Positions 51,719 through 60,090 of a stretch of DNA of 64,000 nucleotides are shown here, piece by piece (the stretch's first letter is position 1; every line of letters begins with the position of its first letter). The notes under the pieces were generated by a model, which saw only the letters and a program-made list of their open reading frames with translations, made no database searches and was not told the DNA's origin. The position numbers were made by a program, and so were the translations under genes. The stretch is from a bacterium 1xD42-87 (GTDB taxonomy: Bacteria > Bacillota > Clostridia > Lachnospirales > Lachnospiraceae). The stretch is taken from assembly GCA_003611805.1 (NCBI GenBank), contig RAYM01000041.1, forward strand, positions 1-64,000, written 5' to 3'.

Positions 51719-52162
51719 ATGAATGAACCGAACCGTACCCAATGGCAAATCCGTTGTGCTTTTAATGGCTTTTGCAAACAGGCATTGAAGCGCGAAGCAA
51801 TGAACGCCCACAGGGACACAAAGCGGCAGCAGTCAAGGGAAGTAACATTCTCCGACCTGTCACCACTGGAAGAAAGCCAGCTTGTTACCTACGACAGATA
51901 TTTTGCAGATGATGAAGCTGAACAGTCTTTCATTATTGCGGGAAAAGAGATAACCGCAAAGCTGCTTGCCGAAGCCCTGCGGAGCTTGCCGGAAGAAAAG
52001 CGCGAAACTATCCTGCTGTATTATTTCTTCGATATGAGCGAAACCGAGATTTCAAGGCTCTGCAACATTCCGAGGACAACAGTGAAGTATCGCCGCAACA
52101 GCTCTTTTGAGCTACTAAAACGCTATTTGGAGGAACGCGCCTATGACTGCACAGACTGGTAA
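51719..52162 (+). CDS. sigma-70-like regulator (Tn916 Orf7 type)
   Basis: 147 residues from ATG 51719 after GAAAGGAGGTGAGAAC. TQWQIRCAFNGFCKQALKRE and the region 4 HTH MSETEISRLCNIPRTTVKYR match the Orf7 regulators that switch on excision and transfer in Tn916-type elements. It overlaps the next HTH gene by 20 bp. Confidence 0.88.
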   Translation: MNEPNRTQWQIRCAFNGFCKQALKREAMNAHRDTKRQQSREVTFSDLSPLEESQLVTYDRYFADDEAEQSFIIAGKEITAKLLAEALRSLPEEKRETILLYYFFDMSETEISRLCNIPRTTVKYRRNSSFELLKRYLEERAYDCTDW

Positions 52163-52394
52163 CAATGAAAATGCCGAACGCGGCTTGTTACCCTACCCGG
52201 TAATCATAGCCGCAACAAAGGGCGACCCGGAAGCTATGGCGATTGTCGTCAAGCACTACGAGAGCTACATAACGTCCCTGTCTATGCGCAAGCTCTACGA
52301 CGAGCGGGGAAATGTATATTGGGGCATAGACGAGGACATACGCGACCGTTTACGGTCACGGCTTATGCGGGCTGTCCTTTCATTCGAGGTTTAA
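52143..52394 (+). CDS. helix-turn-helix regulator (Tn916 Orf8 type)
   Basis: 83 residues. LLPYPVIIAATKGDPEAMAI and VVKHYESYITSLSM, then RDRLRSRLMRAVLSFEV. Same family as 18910-19113 in element C. Acts with the Orf7-like protein in control of conjugation. Confidence 0.86.
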   Translation: MTAQTGNNENAERGLLPYPVIIAATKGDPEAMAIVVKHYESYITSLSMRKLYDERGNVYWGIDEDIRDRLRSRLMRAVLSFEV

Positions 52395-52558
52395 GCTGAT
52401 TTAGGACAGGCAGCGTCCCCCTTTCCGCTGCCCGCCCCGGCAGAACCTTTCCAGCACCTTGACAAAGAAAGCGGCGCAAGATAACGGCGGCGCAGCATAG
52501 GGCAGATCGGATACGTCCCTTTTGCGCCGAGCTATACGGCGGGTGCGCCATGACGCTA

Positions 52559-52587
52559 TCCCGGCGGGGTTCTTTCCCCAGCCGGGA
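52559..52587. repeat. strong GC hairpin between regulators and xis
   Basis: TCCCGGCGGGG, TTCTTT loop, CCCC-A-GCCGGGA: eleven pairs with one bulge. It lies in a 440-bp region without a gene between the Orf8-like gene and xis. Confidence 0.55.
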
Positions 52588-52710
52588 CAGCCGAGCGACC
52601 AGCACCGCGCCGGGGAGCAAGTTTAGCAGCTTGCGGGCGACGACAGCGCAGGATATATAATGATACTCCCTTACCGCCACAGTCCGAGCGTTCAAAGCGT
52701 CGCAGGCAAT

Positions 52711-52791
52711 GGGTAGGGCTGCATGAGAACCATGCAGGGGTGAAACTCCCGTGAGGTTACGCTATTAACCGTCCGATCACAGCCCCTTTTT
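52711..52791 (+). ncRNA. cloverleaf-like structured RNA candidate upstream of xis
   Basis: A closing stem GGGCTG (52716-52721)/CAGCCC (52780-52785) surrounds three hairpins: TGCATG-agaac-CATGCA, GGG-(N8)-CCC, and GGTTA-cgctat-TAACC (52755-52770). A run of T follows (52787-52791). It sits 44 bp before xis. It could be a small RNA or a terminator/antiterminator controlling xis-int. It is not a tRNA: no anticodon-loop or T-arm consensus. Confidence 0.5.
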
Positions 52792-52834
52792 CACCATTAA
52801 CCATTTACCCATTTTTGAAAGGGGGATTTATAGA

Positions 52835-53038
52835 ATGAACAATGCTGATGTGCCTATTTGGGAAAAGTACACGCTTACCATTGAGGAAGCGTCAAAATAT
52901 TTCCGCATTGGGGAAAACAAGCTGCGGAAACTTGCAGAGGAAAACCCTACGGCGGGCTGGATTTTCTTGAACGGCAACCGTATTCAGATCAAGAGGAAAC
53001 AGTTTGAAAAGATCATTGACACACTGGACGCAATTTAG
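52835..53038 (+). CDS. xis: excisionase (Tn916 Xis family)
   Basis: 67 residues, the Tn916 Xis length, after [36 protein letters not shown] and [20 protein letters not shown] match Tn916 Xis almost residue for residue. Winged-helix DNA-bending protein that directs Int toward excision. Confidence 0.96.
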   Translation: MNNADVPIWEKYTLTIEEASKYFRIGENKLRKLAEENPTAGWIFLNGNRIQIKRKQFEKIIDTLDAI

Positions 53039-53127
53039 CAAAAAAGATAGTGAAAAGGAGCCTTGAATATGCTATAATAAGTTTAGGCATATCAAGGCTC
53101 TTTCCGACACGGAAAGGAGCAAAAACA

Positions 53128-54324
53128 ATGTCGGAGAAAAGACGTGATAATAAAAACCGCATTTTGCGTTCGGGAGAGAGCCAGAGAAAAGACGGGAGAT
53201 ATGCTTACAAATATACCGATACTTTTGGTAAAGTGCAATTTGTCTATGCGTGGAAGTTAGTGCCTACGGACAAGACCCCAGCCGGGAAGCGTGACGACAT
53301 ATCCCTTAGAGAAAAGGAAAAAGAGATACAGAAAGACCTTGACGACGGGATAAACACAATCGGAAAGAAAATGACCGTCTGCGAGCTTTACGCGAAGCAG
53401 AACCGCCACCGGGGGAACGTAAGGCACAACACCACAAAGGGGCGCGAACGGCTGATGAAGCTGCTGGAAGCGGATAAACTTGGTTCCTGCCCCATTGACA
53501 GTGTGAAGCTGTCCGACGCGAAAGAATGGGCGTTGCGCATGAAAGAAAAGGGAATATCCTACAAGACCATAAGCAATGACAAGCGTTCTCTGAAAGCTGC
53601 TTTTTACACAGCGATACAGGACGACTGCATAAGGAAAAATCCCTTTGACTTCCAGCTAAACACCGTGATCGAGGACGACACAGAGCCGAAAGTACCCCTC
53701 ACAGGAGAACAGGAAGAAAGCCTTTTATCCTTTATGCAAAGTGATAGCGTCTATCAGAAATACCGTGACGAGGTTATCATACTGCTGGGGACGGGGCTTA
53801 GGATTTCCGAACTCTGCGGGCTGACTGAAACCGACCTTGACTTTGAAAACCGGGTAATCAATGTAGACCACCAGCTTTTACGGAGCGCGGAAACAGGCTA
53901 CTACATAGAGAAGCCCAAAACGCAGAGCGGTATCAGACAAATCCCAATGAGTGAAAAAGTGTATGAAGCGTTGGGGCGCGTGTTGGAGAACCGCAAGGGA
54001 ACGAAGCAGATCACCGTTGACGGGTACAGCAATTTCCTTTTCCTCAACCGGGACGGCTGCCCGAAAACGAATGTGAACTATGCTACCATGTTCCGGGGGC
54101 TTACGAAGAAGTACAACAAGTGCCATGAGGAAGCCTTACCCAAAGTAATGACACCCCACACCCTGCGCCATACGTTCTGCACCAACTTAGCCAATGCGGG
54201 CATGAACCCGAAAGCGTTACAGTATATCATGGGACATTCCAACATCACCATGACGCTGAATTATTACGCACACGCAACATTCGCTTCCGCAAGGGCTGAA
54301 ATGGAAAGGCTGATCGCAGCATAG
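53128..54324 (+). CDS. int: tyrosine integrase (Tn916/Tn1549 Int family)
   Basis: 398 residues from ATG 53128 after GGAAAGGAGCAAAAACA. N-terminal arm-binding domain MSEKRRDNKNRILRSGESQR, core-binding domain about 80-180, catalytic domain with LLGTGLRISELCGLTETDLD (Arg), TPHTLRHTFCTNLANAG (HxxR) and GHSNITMTLNYYAHAT (His and nucleophile Tyr). All catalytic residues are present. It lies at the right end of the ICE, as in Tn916. Confidence 0.97.
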   Translation: MSEKRRDNKNRILRSGESQRKDGRYAYKYTDTFGKVQFVYAWKLVPTDKTPAGKRDDISLREKEKEIQKDLDDGINTIGKKMTVCELYAKQNRHRGNVRHNTTKGRERLMKLLEADKLGSCPIDSVKLSDAKEWALRMKEKGISYKTISNDKRSLKAAFYTAIQDDCIRKNPFDFQLNTVIEDDTEPKVPLTGEQEESLLSFMQSDSVYQKYRDEVIILLGTGLRISELCGLTETDLDFENRVINVDHQLLRSAETGYYIEKPKTQSGIRQIPMSEKVYEALGRVLENRKGTKQITVDGYSNFLFLNRDGCPKTNVNYATMFRGLTKKYNKCHEEALPKVMTPHTLRHTFCTNLANAGMNPKALQYIMGHSNITMTLNYYAHATFASARAEMERLIAA

Positions 54325-54333
54325 CCGCAGACG

Positions 54334-54366
54334 GATTTACTACTTCTTTTACTACCATTGAGAGGG
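54334..54366 (+). repeat. right-end tandem TTTACTAC sites (putative integrase arm sites)
   Basis: TTTACTAC at 54336-54343 and 54348-54355, followed by GAGAGGGAAA, in the same orientation as the left-end pair (1058-1076). Confidence 0.55.
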
Positions 54367-54584
54367 AAAACCTAAGAAGTTATAAAGGTATATGTGAACT
54401 TCTCCCCATATCTAAAATGCCGGGAAAGCCCGAAAATACGGGCTATACCGACATATAAGAACTTCTAAAGAGATAATCTAAATTCACCATAAATTTTATG
54501 AAGAAAATTCTGCTTCGCGGGATTTCTCTCTTGTCTGGAATCAGTATTGCGAACTTGTTTCGCAATCACCTATTCGATTTATCT
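54367..54584. other. ICE right terminus and junction, non-coding
   Basis: No gene. Contains AAGAAGTTATAAAGG and ATAAGAACTTCTAAAG, partly complementary (AGAAGTT/AACTTCT), and GAGATAATC at 54470-54478, the inverse of GATTATCTC near the left end. Beyond 54480 the base composition drops to the AT-rich host type. Confidence 0.45.
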
Positions 54585-55385
54585 CTATAAATACTTTAAA
54601 ACTCTTTCATTAAAGTCTTTTGCTTCTTCATAAACTGCGTGTCCATAATCTTCATATAAAAATAATTCACTATTACTAATTCTATCTGCTATTTCTTTTG
54701 AAGAATTTACTCCTACAATACTATCTTGTTTTCCTCCAATTATTAAAGTATGACATTTAATTTTATCTAAATCATCATATACATTATGTGTTAAACACGA
54801 ATTAGCTTGAATAATAAATCTTTTATAATCTTTTGGTTTGCTAACTCTCCATAGAATATTATAATATTTTCTATATTTCTTTAAATGCTTTTCGCTATAT
54901 GATTTTTCGGCTGTATCTAGGAATATATTTTTAAAATCTTCCTTCTTTGCTAACTGAATCCAGTTTCCAACAACATTATTTATGATTTCATTAGACTTTG
55001 AAGATGTTACTGCTAAAACTAATTTATTTACTTTTTCTGGATTGTTAATTGCCATACATTGTGCTATCATTCCACCTTGAGAAACTCCCATTATATCAGC
55101 ATTTGATATATTTAATAAATTCATTGCTTCAACTATATCTTGTGCCATATTTCTTGTTGTAAATCCTTTTGCCAGATTATTTCTTCTGCTAAACACATAC
55201 ACTGTATATTCTTTTGCAAATTGTCTATACATAAATGCAAGTGAAACAGCCATACCTTTAACAGTTCTTAATCCATCTCCTAGTCCTGGTATTATAATTA
55301 AATTTTTATTTCCTACGCCAAAACTTACATAATCCATACTACTTTGCTCTATTTTTATATTATTGTTTTTTGCATTATAAAACAT
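54585..55385 (-). CDS. alpha/beta hydrolase
   Basis: 266 residues. LIIIPGLGDGLR forms the oxyanion-hole region, DIMGVSQGGMIAQCMA the nucleophile elbow (Ser near residue 103), TLIIGGKQDSIVG the acid region and YEDYGHAVYEE the catalytic His. Very low GC and AT-biased codons, unlike every ICE gene, so it belongs to a different DNA source. Substrate unknown. The binding site (GAGTTGAAGTA) is weak. Confidence 0.85.
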   Translation of the reverse strand: MFYNAKNNNIKIEQSSMDYVSFGVGNKNLIIIPGLGDGLRTVKGMAVSLAFMYRQFAKEYTVYVFSRRNNLAKGFTTRNMAQDIVEAMNLLNISNADIMGVSQGGMIAQCMAINNPEKVNKLVLAVTSSKSNEIINNVVGNWIQLAKKEDFKNIFLDTAEKSYSEKHLKKYRKYYNILWRVSKPKDYKRFIIQANSCLTHNVYDDLDKIKCHTLIIGGKQDSIVGVNSSKEIADRISNSELFLYEDYGHAVYEEAKDFNERVLKYL

Positions 55386-55410
55386 TACTTCAACTCACTT
55401 TCAAATTTTC

Positions 55411-55554
55411 TTATTTTGCAACAAATCTATAAACCGCATAAATTACCCATACAATCCAAGAATATGTCCACGCATCAAACACAATACTTATTGTTAAATA
55501 TCCGATAGCTATTATGATTGCTATTACCCAATTCATTATTTTTTTCTTATCCAT
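55411..55554 (-). CDS. small membrane protein, 47 aa
   Basis: From ATG 55554, supported by TTGGAGAAATTAAA; a longer frame to 55596 lacks such a site. Two hydrophobic segments, IMNWVIAIIIAIGYLTISIV and TYSWIVWVIYAVYRFV. Same AT-rich composition as the hydrolase, 25 bp upstream of it, so probably one transcript. Unknown function. Confidence 0.65.
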   Translation of the reverse strand: MDKKKIMNWVIAIIIAIGYLTISIVFDAWTYSWIVWVIYAVYRFVAK

Positions 55555-55634
55555 TTTAATTTCTCCAAAATAAACCTTGGCTTGCCTCTTTGTCAATCAC
55601 TTTTTTGCTCCAAACCTTTTAATAAATAAAAATA

Positions 55635-56906
55635 TCAATTCATTTTGCGGACTGCAAGTTTAATTGTTACACAAGCTCCACCGGGAGCAATATTTGAAAG
55701 TTCTAAACTTCCGCCGTGTTTCTGGCTAAGGACACGGCTTGTAGCCAATCCCAGGCCCATATGCTCTCCCGTTTTATCCTCAGAATAAAGAAAGGTGTTC
55801 TTTTTACGAAGCATTGTCCTTGAAAAGCCACTGCCATCGTCTGATATGGTTATCATAAGCATACCATCGGTAAGGGAGTACGCAAAATTCACCTTGCTTT
55901 TGGCATATCGAATGGCATTAGAAAAGATATTCTCGACAATACGGTAAAAGATCTGCTCGTCTAATTTCACCTGACATTCGGATATGGTGGAATGGTATGC
56001 AATCTCCAGGCTATGTTGTTTGGTAAAAACCGAAAGACTTTCCGTAGCTCTTCTTAAAAAGTCCGGTAATTGAACTACGGAATACTTTGTTTCCGTTTCT
56101 TCAATCGCATTCAGGTCACGGATATAATCTGTATAATGTTCAAGTCGTTTTGCCGTTACCGCAAGGTTAGACAGTGTATGCCGCAATTCTTCGTCATTCA
56201 GATTTCCATCTGCCAGGCATTGCTGCATATATTCCACATATCCCTCGACAATCGCAATGGGATTTCTGAGGTCATGTGCCACTGATGCCTGCAGGATTCT
56301 GCGCTGCTCAATCATATTCCATAACTGACGGTTGTTATCATAGAGCGCCTGCCGCATTTCTTCAAAAGCGGTGCAGAGCCTTCCTAATTCATCATTCCTG
56401 CTATAATCAACCACAAAATCAAGGTCCTGCTCCCGAATATGTTTTGTCGCATCGGCAAGAACCTGAATGGGCGGTGACAGTTCTTTCCTGTAAAACCACC
56501 ATGCGCACAGCATGATGCCTGCAATGGAATAGAAAAAAGGAAACAGCACCATAGAAATGCCTGCCATTCTGTATACAAACTTTTGCTTTGAACGAAGCGC
56601 CGCGAAGCCGGACTCGATTTTCTCTATTATGAATTCCGTATTCTCCAGAGCTACATCCACTCCGGTAGGAACGAGCATACCCACCTGGGCAGGCTCGTCA
56701 AGGATAACCCTCTGCCCTCCCTCTAATACGCTCCCGTCCGCTGTGACCGTCCGGGTATTCAACCAGACTTCCTGAGAATCGGGAAGTATCACTTTCTGTA
56801 TACGGTAGCATCCATAAATCGTCAGGACAGATGCCGCAAAAACAAGAAACATTGTAGCAGCTACCGCACAGATAAAAGCTCTTTTCATTGATCCGGGTTT
56901 CCTCAT
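55635..56906 (-). CDS. sensor histidine kinase with HAMP domain
   Basis: 423 residues from ATG 56906, which overlaps the regulator stop (ATGA); ATG 56915 is an alternative. Membrane segments about 8-30 and 115-140 with an extracellular domain between, HAMP, phospho-His in ASVAHDLRNPIAIVEGY, N box RIVENIFSNAIRYAKSK, and GEHMGLGLATSRVLSQKHGG. Forms a two-component system with the upstream regulator; signal unknown. Confidence 0.9.
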   Translation of the reverse strand: MRKPGSMKRAFICAVAATMFLVFAASVLTIYGCYRIQKVILPDSQEVWLNTRTVTADGSVLEGGQRVILDEPAQVGMLVPTGVDVALENTEFIIEKIESGFAALRSKQKFVYRMAGISMVLFPFFYSIAGIMLCAWWFYRKELSPPIQVLADATKHIREQDLDFVVDYSRNDELGRLCTAFEEMRQALYDNNRQLWNMIEQRRILQASVAHDLRNPIAIVEGYVEYMQQCLADGNLNDEELRHTLSNLAVTAKRLEHYTDYIRDLNAIEETETKYSVVQLPDFLRRATESLSVFTKQHSLEIAYHSTISECQVKLDEQIFYRIVENIFSNAIRYAKSKVNFAYSLTDGMLMITISDDGSGFSRTMLRKKNTFLYSEDKTGEHMGLGLATSRVLSQKHGGSLELSNIAPGGACVTIKLAVRKMN

Positions 56907-57577
56907 TTTTTCCATCTGTAACCCATCCCCCAAACTGTTTCGATGTATTCCCTGCCCGTAGCTTCCTTCAGTTTATTCCTGATCTTTCGGATATGCTCTT
57001 TTATGACTCCACTATCTCCTTCGGCATTCAGCCCCCACACGGCTTCATAGATCCGCTCCCTGTCGAATATCTGATTGGCGTTACGCATCAGGAACTCCAC
57101 AATGTCAAACTCACGGTTTGACAGGTTCAGCGGCTTTTCCCCATAAAAACAAGTACGTTCCGCAAGATTTACGATCAAGCCTTGGGAAGATACGATTTTA
57201 GGAGCACACTTGCTTCGTTCATCCCTTCGCAGGTGAGCCGCCACTCTTGCCGTCAACTCTTTCAGGCTGAACGGCTTGGTTATGTAATCATCACCGCCGG
57301 CCTGCAAGCCGATTATTTTGTCCTGTTCCGTAATCCGGGCTGTCAGAAACAAAATGGGGCAGACGACATTCTGGCGGATCATTTTACATAACTCCAATCC
57401 GTCTATTTCCGGCATATTGATGTCAAGCAGAATCAAATCCGGATAGACATTCAGCATGGATATTGTCTGCTGTGCATTTTCCGCTACAAAAGCCTCATAT
57501 CCACACTTCTGTAAGTGACTTGACAATAACTCTGTCAGCATTTTTTCATCATCAACAATGAGTATTTTGTATGCCAT
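56903..57577 (-). CDS. OmpR-family response regulator
   Basis: 224 residues from ATG 57577 after GAGAGGAGGTTACT. KILIVDDEKMLTELLSSHLQ, phospho-Asp in DLILLDINMPEIDGLELC, ITKPFSLKEL, and a winged helix ending YIETVWGMGYRWKK. Partner of the kinase. No resistance gene is near, so the regulon is not obvious. Confidence 0.92.
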   Translation of the reverse strand: MAYKILIVDDEKMLTELLSSHLQKCGYEAFVAENAQQTISMLNVYPDLILLDINMPEIDGLELCKMIRQNVVCPILFLTARITEQDKIIGLQAGGDDYITKPFSLKELTARVAAHLRRDERSKCAPKIVSSQGLIVNLAERTCFYGEKPLNLSNREFDIVEFLMRNANQIFDRERIYEAVWGLNAEGDSGVIKEHIRKIRNKLKEATGREYIETVWGMGYRWKK

Positions 57578-57886
57578 AGTAACCTCCTCTCCCAGAATAT
57601 GATACTGCAAACAAGTCAAAAAGTGGTCAATTTCCTGCTTTTGAGAGCGTTCTCAACCGCTTTTTTATGACAGTGCTTGAATTTGTCGCGCCTGATATTG
57701 CGTCTACATCTAGTATAACATGGCAATGTGGAGAGAGTATGAAATTCTATGTTCTTATCTGAAACTTTTGAACAGTTCCACATACAGCATACTTTTCGGC
57801 AGCCATTTCCAATAATATGGTTTGCAGCATGGAGCAGCTTTATCGGAGGTAACAGGGAGGCTATGTCCTGCGTGTAGTGTCGTTCT

Positions 57887-57994
57887 TTATGAGAGGGTGG
57901 CATTAAACAGGTTGCGGAACGGAGTGAAATCATTGTCGCCTTTTGTGCTGTCTACTCCGTCATTGATTGCAAGGTATCTCACGCCACATTGTTC
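57887..57994 (-). pseudogene. serine recombinase fragment
   Basis: On the minus strand the frame reads GVRYLAINDGVDSTKGDNDF and TPFRNLFN before going out of homology and stopping at 57887. This is the end of the catalytic domain of a TnpX-type recombinase (compare RFIAINDGVDS in element C). Only about 30 residues remain: a scar of a lost element, touching the end of the anti-sigma gene. Confidence 0.75.
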
Positions 57995-58914
57995 TAGTGC
58001 CTGCTGATAACGGAATAGTCATCTGTATATTCCCCTGTCCGATAATCATTAATGAAAATCTGATATGGCTTGTCTAAAGAAATCCAGATTTCAAAATCTC
58101 TGCTTTCAAAGTCGCCGTCGGTAATCAATTGGTCATTAAATGTCCAAAATGTTGCGTTTTCACCAATTACGGATTGAACAGAATAACAGATCCCCTCTAC
58201 CCCATTTACGGTTTCAATCCCACCGTTATAACTTAATGCGTCCTTGGTTCTGTCCAGTTCTGTAAGATGATTGTAAATTTCATTCTCCAATTCTATCAGT
58301 TTTTCGTTGTGGTAATGCTTCCAATTATATACCTCTCGCTGGTCAAAATCCGGACAGGCAAGATACGCTGTTTTACCTTTCATATTGGGAACTGATATGT
58401 TAAACTCTTTTTTCTCCGATTGAAAAGGCAATGTTTCGGCTCCATATACAAACACATTTACAGCGTTGCTGTTTTCTTCACTCTGTTTCCAAACCACGCG
58501 GCTGACCCGGCAGGAAGCAAAATTGACTGTCCCACTTATTTCAAGACAATTTGTTTCTTCATTGTATGAAAGATCATCTACACTCATCGCGTGAGTAGAT
58601 ACAGGAACGCCGATTACAAAGACTCTTACAAAAACGGATAGTAAAAGAAATACCAGCAGCCCTGTAGTGATTCCAACGGCAATTTTCAACTTTCTGGTAT
58701 GTTGCCGCAATTTTTTAAATCCGTCAAGTGCAATTTGTTCTTTTGTTTCCATTCCGGTATTCAATTCTTCTTTCATTTCCAGATAGCCTCTATTACATTT
58801 TTCACATTCTTCTAAATGCCCTTTTACTACATTTTCACTTGCTTCACTTAAAACTCCGTCAATATATCCTGGAAGCAGATCCTTGATTATATCGCAGGAA
58901 TAATTTTTATTCAT
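57994..58914 (-). CDS. anti-sigma factor-like membrane protein with zinc finger
   Basis: 306 residues. Zinc-binding anti-sigma domain: CDIIKDLLPGYIDGVLSEAS and KGHLEECEKCNRGY (HxxxCxxC); membrane segment about 78-100; large extracellular domain. It overlaps the sigma gene by 8 bp. The last residues (DYSVISRH) run into the recombinase scar at 57994, so the native C terminus may have been altered. Confidence 0.85.
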   Translation of the reverse strand: MNKNYSCDIIKDLLPGYIDGVLSEASENVVKGHLEECEKCNRGYLEMKEELNTGMETKEQIALDGFKKLRQHTRKLKIAVGITTGLLVFLLLSVFVRVFVIGVPVSTHAMSVDDLSYNEETNCLEISGTVNFASCRVSRVVWKQSEENSNAVNVFVYGAETLPFQSEKKEFNISVPNMKGKTAYLACPDFDQREVYNWKHYHNEKLIELENEIYNHLTELDRTKDALSYNGGIETVNGVEGICYSVQSVIGENATFWTFNDQLITDGDFESRDFEIWISLDKPYQIFINDYRTGEYTDDYSVISRH

Positions 58915-59416
58915 GTGCCTTCAACTCCTTTTTGATTTTCTGCTTTGCTCGATAAAAAACCGTCCTACTCCAATTTTCACTCTTTCCTAAAATTGCTCCT
59001 ATTTCACGAAAAGAAAGTTCGCCCGTAATTCGATATAAAATAACTTCCCGTTCCAACTCTGGCAAATGATGGATTGCCTGATAAAGCTCTATTTTATTTT
59101 CCTGATTCAGTACGCTGCTCTCTCCGTTCGGTGAAGAATCATCCGGTAAATAATCTGCCAATTCTACCATTTCCGTACGCTTCTTTTTTCGAAGCTCCTG
59201 GTATAAAACATGTTTCGCTATCTGGCAGAGCCATACAGATAATTTACAAGAGCCGTTATAACGTGAAATGGAGCCTACCGCCCGTAAAAATGTTTCCTGC
59301 ATTAGTTCTTGAGACCATTCTACATCCTTCGTATAGGAATATATAAAACGGTAAACTAAACTCGCATACTCTTGATAAACCGAATCCATGTCTATATTTT
59401 CACTAGAATTCTCCAC
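58907..59416 (-). CDS. ECF-type sigma factor
   Basis: 169 residues, with GAGGAGGTGAAAAAGT upstream. Region 2 YQEYASLVYRFIYSYTKDVE and SQELMQETFLRA; region 4 LPELEREVILYRITGELSFR and EIGAILGKSENW. Encoded with its anti-sigma factor in one transcript, the usual extracytoplasmic stress pair. Confidence 0.92.
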   Translation of the reverse strand: MENSSENIDMDSVYQEYASLVYRFIYSYTKDVEWSQELMQETFLRAVGSISRYNGSCKLSVWLCQIAKHVLYQELRKKKRTEMVELADYLPDDSSPNGESSVLNQENKIELYQAIHHLPELEREVILYRITGELSFREIGAILGKSENWSRTVFYRAKQKIKKELKAHE

Positions 59417-59983
59417 TTTTTCACCTCCTCGTAAGTAAATTTTTAAGTTATACAGGATATTTGCTATAACTTATCTCTTATATCACATAATAACGGTGTT
59501 TGTTACAACAAAACGCAATTTTTTCAAAATTATTACTATTTTACTAAAGTATACATATTGCCATAAATTTTCTCTGAAATCTACGGAATAATGCGGTGGC
59601 TGTCCACTAAATTATTATGTTACTTTATCGTACATGAGCATTACATCCGCGCCTATAACACCGGATACCACGCCGGCATCGGGAGCTTCTGATTATATTG
59701 TAAAAGCATTCCGTTATTACTTGGAGAATAACGCTTACGAAAACAATTAGAGGCAACAAGCACTCTCTATAAAAAATATATCCCGAAAATTAACCATTCA
59801 CACTTGGAATGGAATTATTGTCTATCCGAAGCAGTAATATCGCTTTTACAATGGGTGCAACCGATCCTCTATTGGAAAGAGCCGACAATTATGAGGGCGA
59901 AATCGAAATTTACTAAACAATCATCTACAGATTTTAGCGGAAATATCTCGAAACATTTCACATTCAATGGTATTATAACAATA
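59417..59983. other. AT-rich intergenic region without a supportable gene
   Basis: About 570 bp. A short frame at 59635-59751 (38 codons) has no binding site. No IS ends or long repeats were seen. Confidence 0.5.
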
Positions 59984-60016
59984 CAAAAGGAAAGCACCCA
60001 CTCCAAAGTGGATGCT
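59984..60016 (-). terminator. terminator of the holin-like toxin transcript
   Basis: Minus strand: AGCATCCACT (60016-60007), 4-nt loop, AGTGGGTGCT (60002-59993) with one G-U pair, then TTCCTTTTG. It lies about 70 bp after the toxin stop. Confidence 0.7.
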
Positions 60017-60051
60017 CCGAGTTTAGATCAAAGAATGTCCTTACGGACACC

Positions 60052-60090
60052 GCCTATCCTGTTGGCAGACAGGATAGGCATTTTTATTTT
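60052..60090 (+). terminator. plus-strand terminator overlapping the toxin 3' end (antisense RNA)
   Basis: GCCTATCCTGT (60052-60062) pairs with ACAGGATAGGC (60069-60079), followed by ATTTTTATTTT. On the plus strand it would end an RNA that is antisense to the toxin 3' region, as in TxpA/RatA-type modules. Confidence 0.7.

Larger units (their letters stand above)
1003..54478. mobile_element. Tn1549/Tn916-like ICE with two nested elements (approximate ends)
   Basis: A conjugation backbone of Tn1549 type runs from the replication protein at 1380 to Xis/Int at 52835-54324. Tandem TTTACTAC sites sit near both ends (1058-1076 and 54336-54355). The outer limits are placed at GATTATCTC (1003-1011) and its inverse GAGATAATC (54470-54478), a weak 9-bp inverted end; true ends could differ by tens of bases. 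Without the two nested elements (5484 and 11620 bp) the ICE would be about 36 kb, near the size of known Tn1549 relatives. Confidence 0.75.

Noticed and set aside
52363..52695. 110-codon minus-strand frame in the regulator-xis gap
   Set aside because: Runs through the strong GC hairpin at 52559-52587 and has no binding site or family features.
52711..52791. tRNA-like cloverleaf
   Set aside because: No anticodon arm of proper size, no T-loop TTCGA consensus, and stems of wrong length; kept only as an RNA candidate.
57616..57933. 105-codon minus-strand frame beginning MISLRSATC
   Set aside because: Overlaps the recombinase scar in another frame, lacks a binding site and looks like translated non-coding DNA.
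59635..59751. 38-codon frame with a SDYIVKAFRYYLENNAYENN end
   Set aside because: No ribosome binding site; it may be the tail of a lost gene but nothing supports a call.
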